Part shown: piece by piece, positions 7,590-16,098 of the stretch
How positions within the stretch are numbered: position 1 is the stretch's first letter
Layout: each line of letters starts with the position of its first letter
Assembly: GCF_003813775.1 (NCBI RefSeq)
Contig: NZ_RPDH01000002.1
Location: forward strand, 186,001 to 250,000
Source: Chitinophaga lutea
GTDB lineage: Bacteria; Bacteroidota; Bacteroidia; Chitinophagales; Chitinophagaceae
DNA: 64,000 nucleotides
Reading direction: 5' to 3'
The notes under the pieces: model-generated
What the model saw: the letters and a program-made list of their open reading frames with translations, nothing else
Told to the model about the DNA's origin: nothing
Database searches by the model: none
Position numbers and translations under genes: made by a program

Positions 7590-8006
7590 TTATGAAGGGA
7601 TGACAAGCGCATCTGTGAACGATGCCGGCAATTCGTCCTGCACGGCTTTCACCTGCATATGCATCTGGTAAGAAGCGTTGCCGGTACTGCGCCGGTTAGC
7701 CAGGCCCGCATAAGCGGCGGTGTTCATTTTTACGTTGAAGTCTACGTTCACTTCCTGAATGCGCAGGCAGGTGAGGGGGATCAAAGAGAGCAGGGGGACC
7801 TGTAACTGCACGGTGTCGCCGGCGGCCCGCTGATACGAAAAATCAGTCATCACGGGTTGCTGCCGGTCATCGAAACCGATCTGTCTGACGAGATTCGCTG
7901 TTGCCAGGCTCTGCGCGGTTTGCGCTTCCATGGCGGCCTGCAGGGGTGCGGCAATAATCTGTCGCAAAGCCATCACGGCTGTTGAGGGTGTCGCTTTCGG
8001 GGTCAT
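7590..8006 (-). CDS. DUF2589 family protein, short paralogue, first gene of module
   Basis: 138 residues from ATG 8004-8006; a TTG at 8025-8027 would add seven residues. It consists of the DUF2589 core only: IIAAPLQAAMEAQTAQS, LVRQIGF, VPLLSLIPLTCLRIQEV, DFNVKMNT and VKAVQDELP. Unlike the next gene it lacks the long N-terminal arm. 48 bases separate the two genes. It heads a four-gene run (7590-8006, 6840-7541, 5937-6770, 5347-5928) that ends before the GNAT gene. Confidence 0.78.
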   Translation of the reverse strand: MTPKATPSTAVMALRQIIAAPLQAAMEAQTAQSLATANLVRQIGFDDRQQPVMTDFSYQRAAGDTVQLQVPLLSLIPLTCLRIQEVNVDFNVKMNTAAYAGLANRRSTGNASYQMHMQVKAVQDELPASFTDALVIPS

Positions 8007-8197
8007 ATCAAATATCAGTTTTTCCAATAGCTCTATCTTGAAACTATCAGGGTGTTTCGGTCAATTGTGCTGGAAAATGCTGCTGTGTAGTAATCGGGTC
8101 CGGGGTTACGCGTCTGTTCCTATCTCACTGTTTGGGGCCGGGGTTAAAAATCTGTGTGCAATATTAGAGAAGAATTTTGATTCACACAAAAAAAATT

Positions 8198-10153
8198 TTA
8201 ACCGCGCTTTTGCAGGATGCGCAAAACACGTTGGATGCTGACGCCTTTTCCAAGCACCGGTTTAAACAGGTCGCCTTCGGTTTTGATGCGCTCCATGGCG
8301 TTGCGGATGTGAAAATCTTTCAGCTGCAAACCTTTTTTTACTTCGTCCCAGTGCAATGGCATACTCACGGTGGCGCCGGGTTTCGGCCGCAGCGAATAAG
8401 GCGCGGCGAGGGTTGCTTTGGGCCTGTTCTGTAAATAGTCGATGTAGATTTTTCCTTTCCGGTTACGGGTCATCCGCTCGATGCTGGTGAACTTCGGCAA
8501 CCGCCGGTGCACCTCCGCCGCGATGAGTTTGCCGAACAGCTGGCATTCGTCGTACGTATATTTTGCCTGCAGCGGAATGTAAATATGGATACCTGTGGAG
8601 CCGGAGGTTTTGGGATAGCCTTTTACCCTCAGCTCGTCCAGTACGGTCTTCACCGCCTGTGCGGTCTGGATCACCTGCGCGAAAGTATTACCGGTGTCGG
8701 GGTCGAGATCGAGGCAGCACCAGTCCGGATGATCAGGCTTAAAAATCGTGCTGTTCCAGGGATTGATCTCAATGGAGCCGAGGTTAGCCATCCACAGCAA
8801 ACCCGCTTCATTTTCAGGCACCATAAAATTCTTATCCTCGCCTTCGCTGGTGGTGTATGGCTGGCGCTTCACCCAGTCCGGCGCCGTTTCCGTCACATCT
8901 TTCTGATAAAAACTTTTGCCGTTGATGCCGTTGGGATAACGGTTGAGCGACTGCGGCCGGTTGATGATATATGGAAGGATGTAGGGCGCCACCTGGTAAT
9001 AATAGTTCAGCATATCGCGCTTGGTGTATTTTTCCGCCGGCCAGTAAATCTTGTCGAGGTTATTGAACGCCAGCTGGTGCCCGTTGATGGTTTTCACCTG
9101 CGTGGCTTCCGAAGGGTTCAGCAGCGTTTTGCGTTCCGCCTTGCCCGGTTTTTTCAGCGGCACGCCCGGATGCAGTACCTGTTCCAGTTCCACGGGCTTT
9201 TCCGCGGTAACGGATTTCGCGTCTTTGTCGCCGCGCATGCCTTCGAAAGACGGATGCCGCATCACGCCGTCGGACGTTATTTCCGTATAACTCACTTCGC
9301 AAACGAGATCGGGTTTTATCCAGACAGCTTCGGCTTTGGGCGGATTTGGGCGGAAGCGGGAAGGTTTGTTCACATCGGGGACAACGGCGAACGGCGGCTT
9401 TTTAACGATCCGCGGCTTAAACAATTTCATCATGGCCGCCTGCTGCAGTGTATTGAAACCTGTTCCTATTTTGCCCGTGTACTGCAGGGCGCCGTTCTCG
9501 AAAACACCCACCAGCAGGGAACTGAATGCTTTCGGGCTGCCTTCGTTCCTGGTGAAGCCGCCGATCACCACTTCGTGCCTTTTCTGCGCTTTTATTTTCA
9601 GCCAGTGCGGACTGCGTTCGCCGGGCTCGTAAAGACTGTCTGCTTTTTTGGCGATGATTCCTTCCAACCCCATTTCACCGGCCGCCGCCAGAAAGTCGGG
9701 CGCGGAACTTTCAAAATGCTCACTGAGGCGGATGAGCCCCGATGCGGGCACGATCGCCTCCAGTTGCCGCCGGCGTTCGGTAAGTGGTTTGTTCAGCAGG
9801 CTGCGGCCGTTGAGGCGTAACAGGTCGAACACGTAATAAACCAGCTGCCCGTCCGCCTCGCTCCGCCAGTTCTGCAGGGAGCCGAAGTGGGCGATGCCAT
9901 GGTCGTTCAGGACACAAATTTCCCCGTCCACCACCGCATTTACGCCCCATTGACGCAACGCTTCGTGCACGGGGTAAAACTTGTCGTTAAAGGATTTGTT
10001 GTTGCGTGAAACCAGCTCCGCTTTTCCTTTGCTGCAATAGGCAATGGCGCGGTAACCGTCCCATTTCACCTCGTACAGCCAGCCGGGCTCGTCGAATGCC
10101 CGGGTAGTGAGCGTGGCCAGCATCGGGGAAATCAGCTTTGTCGTAACTGCCAT
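8198..10153 (-). CDS. ligD: DNA ligase D: ligase plus polymerase domains, no phosphoesterase
   Basis: 651 residues. The ATP-dependent ligase domain is N-terminal with nucleotidyl lysine Lys30 in EVKWDG, then DGEI near 77, GLEGIIAKK near 162-170 and an OB fold to about 320. The archaeo-eukaryotic primase-like polymerase domain runs from about 357 (LDKIYWP) with DLDPD (482-486), SGSTGIHIY (517-525) and KIYIDYLQN near 568-576. Many LigD proteins also carry a 3'-phosphoesterase domain; none is present. LigD works with Ku in bacterial non-homologous end joining, but no ku gene is in the window. The sugar-porter gene ends 50 bases upstream. Confidence 0.93.
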   Translation of the reverse strand: MAVTTKLISPMLATLTTRAFDEPGWLYEVKWDGYRAIAYCSKGKAELVSRNNKSFNDKFYPVHEALRQWGVNAVVDGEICVLNDHGIAHFGSLQNWRSEADGQLVYYVFDLLRLNGRSLLNKPLTERRRQLEAIVPASGLIRLSEHFESSAPDFLAAAGEMGLEGIIAKKADSLYEPGERSPHWLKIKAQKRHEVVIGGFTRNEGSPKAFSSLLVGVFENGALQYTGKIGTGFNTLQQAAMMKLFKPRIVKKPPFAVVPDVNKPSRFRPNPPKAEAVWIKPDLVCEVSYTEITSDGVMRHPSFEGMRGDKDAKSVTAEKPVELEQVLHPGVPLKKPGKAERKTLLNPSEATQVKTINGHQLAFNNLDKIYWPAEKYTKRDMLNYYYQVAPYILPYIINRPQSLNRYPNGINGKSFYQKDVTETAPDWVKRQPYTTSEGEDKNFMVPENEAGLLWMANLGSIEINPWNSTIFKPDHPDWCCLDLDPDTGNTFAQVIQTAQAVKTVLDELRVKGYPKTSGSTGIHIYIPLQAKYTYDECQLFGKLIAAEVHRRLPKFTSIERMTRNRKGKIYIDYLQNRPKATLAAPYSLRPKPGATVSMPLHWDEVKKGLQLKDFHIRNAMERIKTEGDLFKPVLGKGVSIQRVLRILQKRG

Positions 10154-10203
10154 AAACAGGGTACAGCATAAAGCGTACCTTTTTGTAACGGCAGTAGGGG
10201 AGC

Positions 10204-11529
10204 CTAATGTACCGCCATCGCCATTTCGATTTCTTCGAGCGTTTTGTTCCCCGTTTCGGGCACATACCTTTTCAGGATAAGGAAGTACACGAAGCAGATG
10301 CCGGCGAACAGGAAGAAGGTTTCATGCGGCGTGAGGGCGGCAATCAGTACGGGGAAGCCGTAGGCCAGCGCGAAACAGGCTGCCCAGAGCATGGCGGTAG
10401 CCACGGCCATGGCCATGCCGCGCACTTTGGTGGGGAATATTTCGGAAATGAGCACCCAGGTAACGGGCGCCAGGGTAGTGGCATAGGTGGCGATGAAAGC
10501 CATCACGAAACCGGTGAGCCAGTACCCGGAGAAGAAATTGAAATAATAACACAGCCCGATCACCAGCAGCCAGCCGGCCATCAGCAGGGAACCGCCCTGC
10601 ATGAGCTTTTTGCGGCCCCAGCGGTCTACGAGCCGCATCGCCACCAGGGTGAACACCAGGTTGGTAGCGCCGATGAGAATTTGCTGGAACAGCTGGTCGG
10701 CCACGTTCATGCCGGCCTTTTCAAAGATGATGGGGGCATAGAAAAACACGGCGTTGGCGCCGGAAATCTGCTGGAAAACGGCGATGACGATCCCCAGTAT
10801 CACCACATACCGCACGCCTTTTTTCCACAGGTCGCGGAAACTGCCTTTTTCCGCGTGCAGTGTTTTTTCGATCTGCGCCACTTCACGCTGCATTTCATCA
10901 GGACCGGAAATTTCAGCCAGCACCTTCATCGCTTCGGCGGTATGGCCTTTGGAGAAGAGCCAGCGTGGGCTTTCCGGCACAAAAAACACGCATATAAAAA
11001 ACAGTGCGGCAGGAATGGCCCCGGAGCTGAACATCCAGCGCCAGTTATCTTCCACGCCCGCCAGCAGGTAATTGCTCAGGTAGGCCAGTAAAATGCCGAT
11101 CACGATGGTGAGCTGGTTGACGGACACCATGCGGCCACGGATGGCGGCGGGGCTCACTTCGGCAATGTACAGCGGCGACAGGATAGATGCCGCCCCAACG
11201 GCCACGCCGGCGAGTATACGCCAGGCGATGAGGCTTTCATAGGAAGAGGCCCAGCCCATCATAAGACTGGATACGGCGAATATGAACGCAGCCACGATCA
11301 GCGGCGGTTTACGCCCGAACCGGTCGGTCAGCACCCCGGTGATCAGCGAACCGATGAAACAGCCCACGTACAGGGAACTACCGGTCCAGCCCAGCTGTGC
11401 GTTACTGAGATCATAATAAGGTTGAATGAACGGGATGGTGCCGGAAAACACGGCGATGTCGAAACCGAAGAGCAGCCCGCCGAAAGCGGCTACGAGACTG
11501 ATCAGCAGGATGTGAAACTGTTTTTTCAT
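10204..11529 (-). CDS. MFS sugar porter (XylE/GlcP-like)
   Basis: 441 residues with 12 predicted membrane helices. The sugar-porter signatures are all visible: GGLLFGFDIAVFSG in helix 1, DRFGRKPPL after helix 2, RILAGVAVGAASILSPLYIAEVSP, the loop PESPRWLF near 205, DRWGRKKLM after helix 8 and PETGNKTLEE at the end. These proteins import hexoses or pentoses by proton symport or facilitated diffusion. The AraC regulator gene is 69 bases upstream in the same direction, and the divergent DUF5107-GH2 operon suggests the sugar is released by that glycosidase. The exact sugar is unknown. Confidence 0.92.
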   Translation of the reverse strand: MKKQFHILLISLVAAFGGLLFGFDIAVFSGTIPFIQPYYDLSNAQLGWTGSSLYVGCFIGSLITGVLTDRFGRKPPLIVAAFIFAVSSLMMGWASSYESLIAWRILAGVAVGAASILSPLYIAEVSPAAIRGRMVSVNQLTIVIGILLAYLSNYLLAGVEDNWRWMFSSGAIPAALFFICVFFVPESPRWLFSKGHTAEAMKVLAEISGPDEMQREVAQIEKTLHAEKGSFRDLWKKGVRYVVILGIVIAVFQQISGANAVFFYAPIIFEKAGMNVADQLFQQILIGATNLVFTLVAMRLVDRWGRKKLMQGGSLLMAGWLLVIGLCYYFNFFSGYWLTGFVMAFIATYATTLAPVTWVLISEIFPTKVRGMAMAVATAMLWAACFALAYGFPVLIAALTPHETFFLFAGICFVYFLILKRYVPETGNKTLEEIEMAMAVH

Positions 11530-11598
11530 AACTGGTTCTAAAGATAAACCGAAGCCGCTTCGGCTGTTTGGAATATCGCCTGAAATAGATGGACTTTT

Positions 11599-12486
11599 TT
11601 ACGATGGACGGATCTCTTTTTTATTCCGGTATTCCCGCGGAGAGATGCCCATGAGGGAGTGGAACAGCCGGGAAAAATAGTATTGGTCGTCGATGCCCAC
11701 CGCCTGACCGATCTCGCTGATGCGGAGCGTGGTGAACTGCAGCAGCTGGCAGGCTTTCTGCATTTTCAGGTGATTGAAATATTCCATGGGAGAGAAGCCC
11801 GTTTTTTTCCGGAAGATGCTGGAGAAATGGGAGGTGGAAAGGTTGACGGCCGCCGCCACTTCCTGCAGGCTGAGTGAGTTGGCAATGTTCTTCCGGAGGA
11901 ATTCGATCGCGTCTTCCGCCGGGTCGGATCCTGCTTCCTGCTTGAGGAGGCTGAATTTGTCCGGGTAGATGAACGACGACAAAAAGTAATGCAGGCTGAG
12001 GCTGCAGAAAGAGAGGTTGTCGATGCTGTAGCCGCTTTGCAGGTGCCGGTACATGTTATGAAAGATGCGTATCTGGTCTTCGTTGTACTTTACATAATTC
12101 TGCGCGGTTTCCATGCGCTCGTGCAGCAGGGAGGCCAGTTGGTTGCCCATCGGCCCTTTGAAGTGCATCCAGTAAATAGACCAGGGAGAGCGCTCGGAGG
12201 CCCAGTAGCTGTGCGTAGCGCCGGCCGGTACGAGCAGGTAATTGAACGGGTTGATGTCGTATTCCTGCCCGTTGATCACGCAGCCGCCATTGCCGTCCAC
12301 ACAATAAATGAGGATATGCTGCTCGCTGCCCTGGCGGCGTTCGCGGTAGTGGAATTTGGCGCGGGGATAATACCCGATGTCCGTGATGAAGAGGGATTGC
12401 AGCAAAGGATGCTCCTGGCAGCCTGCGATCACTTTGCGCGGCAGCACAATGGCCTCCTGTCCCTCAAAACCTTCTTTCTTTTTCAT
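11599..12486 (-). CDS. AraC family transcriptional regulator
   Basis: 295 residues: an N-terminal cupin-type sensor domain (HILIYCVDGNGGCVINGQ, then LVPAGATHSYWA) and a C-terminal double helix-turn-helix from about 195 (SLSLQEVAAAVNLSTSHFSS and LRISEIGQAVGIDDQYYFSR, closing with ISPREYRNK). This layout is that of AraC-type sugar-responsive activators. It reads toward the sugar porter and is divergent from the DUF5107-GH2 operon, so it probably controls both in response to a sugar or oligosaccharide. Confidence 0.92.
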   Translation of the reverse strand: MKKKEGFEGQEAIVLPRKVIAGCQEHPLLQSLFITDIGYYPRAKFHYRERRQGSEQHILIYCVDGNGGCVINGQEYDINPFNYLLVPAGATHSYWASERSPWSIYWMHFKGPMGNQLASLLHERMETAQNYVKYNEDQIRIFHNMYRHLQSGYSIDNLSFCSLSLHYFLSSFIYPDKFSLLKQEAGSDPAEDAIEFLRKNIANSLSLQEVAAAVNLSTSHFSSIFRKKTGFSPMEYFNHLKMQKACQLLQFTTLRISEIGQAVGIDDQYYFSRLFHSLMGISPREYRNKKEIRPS

Positions 12487-12816
12487 CCGTTTTCATTTGT
12501 CGTTGTCAGCGGCCTGGTGAAACAGTATTTTTCATCGGCGCAGCTGTATTATAATCAACTGCCGGTGCAGCGCATGCCATCACCGGTTGTGTGGTTGCTC
12601 CGGTGCGCCGGTTCACATCCGTCAGACTGTCCTGATGTTTATTATTAACGGTGTGCTGCGGTATCGTGGAATCAGCATAACATCGTCCGTAAAATAGCCA
12701 TTAACCGGTTTCCTGCCCCTAAGTTCCATAAAATAATCCATCTTTTCCAATACTTCCTCCATTGTATACGGCTGTAGCCGGTAATAAATTTGAACATACA
12801 ATCAAGCCCGAAATTT
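12487..12816. other. Divergent regulatory region, AraC gene / DUF5107 operon
   Basis: 330 bases. The CCGGT hexamer core recurs (about 12561, 12582, 12600, 12608, 12703), some copies with matching flanks, and may be AraC contact sites. A consensus promoter for the rightward operon lies at 12762-12792. No gene is seen; short open frames here lack coding features. Confidence 0.5.
12762..12792 (+). promoter_or_regulatory. Consensus Bacteroidota promoter of the DUF5107-GH2 operon
   Basis: TTG at 12762-12764, a 20-base spacer, and TAAATTTG at 12785-12792, an exact TAnnTTTG match. Transcription should start near 12795-12797. This argues against the upstream TTG codon at 12790, which lies inside the -7 element, and for translation from the ATG at 12817. 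Confidence 0.75.
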
Positions 12817-15800
12817 ATGGAGGTAAAAGCATGGAAAGAAACCGTTGTGTTGCCCACCTACGGTACCGGACAGCCGGAAAAAAATCCTATGTTCCTGGAA
12901 AAACGTGTATACCAGGGCAGCAGCGGCGTTGTGTACCCCAATCCCGTTATTGAAAAGATACTCGATGAAAAAGTGGATCGCCCTTACCTGGCCGTATTCC
13001 TGGAAAACGAATACCTGAAAATAATGCTGCTGCCCGAATTGGGCGGCAGGGTGCACATGGCCTGGGACAAGATCCGGGAGCGCCATTTCGTATATTATAA
13101 CCAGGTGATCAAACCCGCCCTGGTGGGCCTCACCGGGCCGTGGATCTCCGGCGGCATCGAATTCAACTGGCCGCAGCATCACCGCCCCAGCACATTCGAA
13201 GCGGTGGATTGCACCATCCGCGAAAATGCCGACGGCAGCAAAACCGTGTGGATGAATGAAGTGGAACTGATGTTCCGCACCAAGGGGCTCGTGGAATTTA
13301 CGCTGTACCCCGGCAAAGCTTACCTGGAAATCAAGGGCCATCTCTACAACCGTACCGCCCTGCCGCAGACCTTCCTCTGGTGGGCCAACCCGGCGGTGAA
13401 GGTGAATGATCATTACCAGTCCGTTTTCCCGCCCGATGTACATGCGGTGTTCGATCACGGCAAACGCGACGTGTCCGATTTCCCGGTGGCCAAAGGCACT
13501 TATTATAAAGTAGATTACGCGCCGGGTACGGATATTTCCCGGTATAAGAATATTCCCGTTCCCACCTCGTACATGGCTATGCATTCGGATTACGACTTCA
13601 TCGGCGGTTACGAGCACGATACCGGTGCGGGCGTGCTGCACGTCGCCAATCATCATATTTCACCGGGTAAAAAACAATGGACCTGGGGGAACGGCGATTT
13701 CGGGAAGGCCTGGGATCGTAACCTGACGGATGAAGACGGGCCTTATATCGAAATCATGACCGGGGTGTTCACGGACAACCAGCCGGATTTTTCGTGGCTG
13801 CAGCCGAACGAGGAAAAGAACTTCACGCAATACTTCATGCCCTATGCCAACACCGGCCTTGTTAAAAACGCCACCAAAGAGGCTATGGTGAACCTGGAAC
13901 AGGAAAACGGGGAGGCGGTGATCAGGGCATATGCCACCGCGCGTTACAACGGCGCGAAGATTTTATTGAAAGCAGGCGGAAAGACCGTATTTGAAACAAC
14001 CGCCGACCTTTCGCCCGAAGCGCCCTTCGAAACGAGGGTGAAAACCACCGCAGCCGGTTTGTTGCTGGAAGTGCGCGACCAGTCCGGCAAACTGCTGGTA
14101 GGCTACGACGCGGTGCAAAAGCCGTCCGATTTCGTTGCCAGGCCCGCCACACCGGCACCCGCGCCGAAGGATGTGGAAAGCACCGAACTGTTGTACCTGC
14201 ACGGCCTGCACATCGAGCAATACCGCCATGCCACGTATTCCGCGAAAGATTATTACGAAGAAGCGCTGCGCCGCGACGAAGGAGACGCCCGTTGCAACAA
14301 CGCCATGGGCCTCTGGTATCTGCGCCGGGGGCAGTTCGCCCAGGCGGAGCCTTATTTCCGCCGGGCCATTGCGCGGGTAACGCTGCGCAATCCGAATCCG
14401 GCCGACGGGGAGGCGTACTATCATCTCGGGCATTGCCTCATGCTGACGGATCGCCTGGAGGAGGCCGCGGCAGCGTTATATAAAGCTGCCTGGAACGGCG
14501 CGTGGCAAAGCGCCGCATGCTTCCTGCTGGCGCAGATCAGCGCCCGCCGGCACCAGTACGCCGAAGCCCTCGAACTGGCGGAACAAAGCCTGCTGGGCAA
14601 CTACCACGGGCACAGCGTGCGCCACCTGAAAACAACACTGCTCCGCATGCTGGGGAAAACCGAAGCGGCGGTGGAATTTGCGCAGCAGTCCATCGGCATC
14701 GATCCCTTCAACTACGGCTGCCATTTTGAATTATTGCTCCTCACCGGGGCTGCGCCACTGCAACCGGCGCGTTTACATACTTACTTTGAATACGCACTCG
14801 ATTATGCCGCCGCCGGCTTTTATACCGAAGCCGCGCAACTCCTGAAGGTGCCCGATACCACGCACCCGATGCGCCACTATTACCTGGGCTGGTGTTACGC
14901 CCGGCTCGGCGATCATATCACCGCCGCCAGCTTCTTTCAGCAGGCGTCGAAAGCCCCGGCCGACGGATGTTTCCCGCACCGCCTCGAAGAGATCGGCATT
15001 TTGCAGGCAGCGCTGCGCCATCAGCCAGGCGACGCCAAAGCCTGGTATTACCTGGGCAACCTCTGGTACGACAAACGGCAGTACAGTGAGGCAATGGACG
15101 CCTGGGAACGTTCTGCGTCGGCTGATCCATCATTCCCCACCGTATTCCGTAACCTTTCCCTGGCCTGGTTCAACAAACGCGGTGAGCCTGCCAGGGCGCT
15201 GGAATGCCTGCGCAAGGCCTTCGCGCTCGACGATACCGATGCACGGGTGTGCATGGAGCTGGATCAGCTTTATCGTATTTGTAACATCCCCGTGCAGGAA
15301 AGGACTGCGCTGCTCGACAAATACCCCGCACTGGTTGCTTCCCGCGACGATCTGTACCTCGAACGTATTTCGCTGTATAATCAGCAGTCTGCTTTTGAAA
15401 CGGCGCGGCGCATGCTGGCCGGCCGCCGCTTCCATCCCTGGGAAGGCGGTGAAGGCAAGGTGGTGCGGCAGTTCATGGCGGCCCACATCGGGCTGGCACA
15501 GGAAGCCATCGTCACCGGGCAATATGAAGATGCGTTGCAGCTACTGGAAGCCTGTGCAGATTACCCCGCCAACCTGGGCGAAGGCAAATTGTACGGCGCG
15601 CAGGAAAATGACCGGCATTACCTGTTGGGCTGCGCCCTGCAGGGCATCGGCCGGGTAAAGGAGGCGCAGGAAGCGTTCCGGCTGGCCACGGAAGGCATCA
15701 GCGAACCGGTGCAGGCCATCTTTTATAACGATCCGCAACCCGATAAAATATTCTACCAGGGCCTGGCGTGGCTGCAACTCGAAGAAGCGGACAAGGCGCA

Positions 15801-16098
15801 GGCCATTTTCGAAAGGCTTATTCATTTTGCGGATACGCATCTGCACGATCAGATCAGGATTGACTATTTTGCCGTTTCGCTGCCGGACCTGCTGGTGTTT
15901 GACCAGGAACTCGACAAACGCAACCGCGTGCATTGCCTGTACCTGAAAGCCCTTGGCCATCTTGGCCTTGGACAGTACCCGGAAGCCAACCGCTTTTTTA
16001 ATGAAGGACTGGCACTGGACGCCTATCACGAAGGCATTCATTTTCACCAGCGCATGATCCCGTTTATGAAACAACAGCTGAAAACAGTATTACCATGA
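12817..16098 (+). CDS. DUF5107 domain protein with C-terminal TPR array
   Basis: 1093 residues from ATG 12817, chosen because the promoter -7 box overlaps the alternative TTG start. Residues about 1-350 are DUF5107, which has the look of an aldose-1-epimerase-like beta-sandwich (LENEYLKIMLLPELGGRVHMAWDK, WISGGIEFNWPQHHRP, QTFLWWANPAV). From about 440 a long tetratricopeptide array runs to the end (repeated AxGLWYLRRGQFAQAEPYFRRA-like units, DAKAWYYLGNLWYDK and so on). No signal peptide, so cytoplasmic. It overlaps the GH2 gene by four bases. DUF5107 proteins commonly sit beside glycosidases; the likely job is sugar recognition or mutarotation, which is inference. Confidence 0.85.
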   Translation: MEVKAWKETVVLPTYGTGQPEKNPMFLEKRVYQGSSGVVYPNPVIEKILDEKVDRPYLAVFLENEYLKIMLLPELGGRVHMAWDKIRERHFVYYNQVIKPALVGLTGPWISGGIEFNWPQHHRPSTFEAVDCTIRENADGSKTVWMNEVELMFRTKGLVEFTLYPGKAYLEIKGHLYNRTALPQTFLWWANPAVKVNDHYQSVFPPDVHAVFDHGKRDVSDFPVAKGTYYKVDYAPGTDISRYKNIPVPTSYMAMHSDYDFIGGYEHDTGAGVLHVANHHISPGKKQWTWGNGDFGKAWDRNLTDEDGPYIEIMTGVFTDNQPDFSWLQPNEEKNFTQYFMPYANTGLVKNATKEAMVNLEQENGEAVIRAYATARYNGAKILLKAGGKTVFETTADLSPEAPFETRVKTTAAGLLLEVRDQSGKLLVGYDAVQKPSDFVARPATPAPAPKDVESTELLYLHGLHIEQYRHATYSAKDYYEEALRRDEGDARCNNAMGLWYLRRGQFAQAEPYFRRAIARVTLRNPNPADGEAYYHLGHCLMLTDRLEEAAAALYKAAWNGAWQSAACFLLAQISARRHQYAEALELAEQSLLGNYHGHSVRHLKTTLLRMLGKTEAAVEFAQQSIGIDPFNYGCHFELLLLTGAAPLQPARLHTYFEYALDYAAAGFYTEAAQLLKVPDTTHPMRHYYLGWCYARLGDHITAASFFQQASKAPADGCFPHRLEEIGILQAALRHQPGDAKAWYYLGNLWYDKRQYSEAMDAWERSASADPSFPTVFRNLSLAWFNKRGEPARALECLRKAFALDDTDARVCMELDQLYRICNIPVQERTALLDKYPALVASRDDLYLERISLYNQQSAFETARRMLAGRRFHPWEGGEGKVVRQFMAAHIGLAQEAIVTGQYEDALQLLEACADYPANLGEGKLYGAQENDRHYLLGCALQGIGRVKEAQEAFRLATEGISEPVQAIFYNDPQPDKIFYQGLAWLQLEEADKAQAIFERLIHFADTHLHDQIRIDYFAVSLPDLLVFDQELDKRNRVHCLYLKALGHLGLGQYPEANRFFNEGLALDAYHEGIHFHQRMIPFMKQQLKTVLP

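Noticed and set aside
8507..9820. 437-codon plus-strand frame opposite ligD
   Set aside because: Antisense shadow; the minus strand encodes a complete ligase-polymerase with catalytic motifs.
12790..12816. TTG start for the DUF5107 protein at 12790
   Set aside because: The TTG lies inside the -7 promoter element TAAATTTG, so the codon would not be in the transcript.
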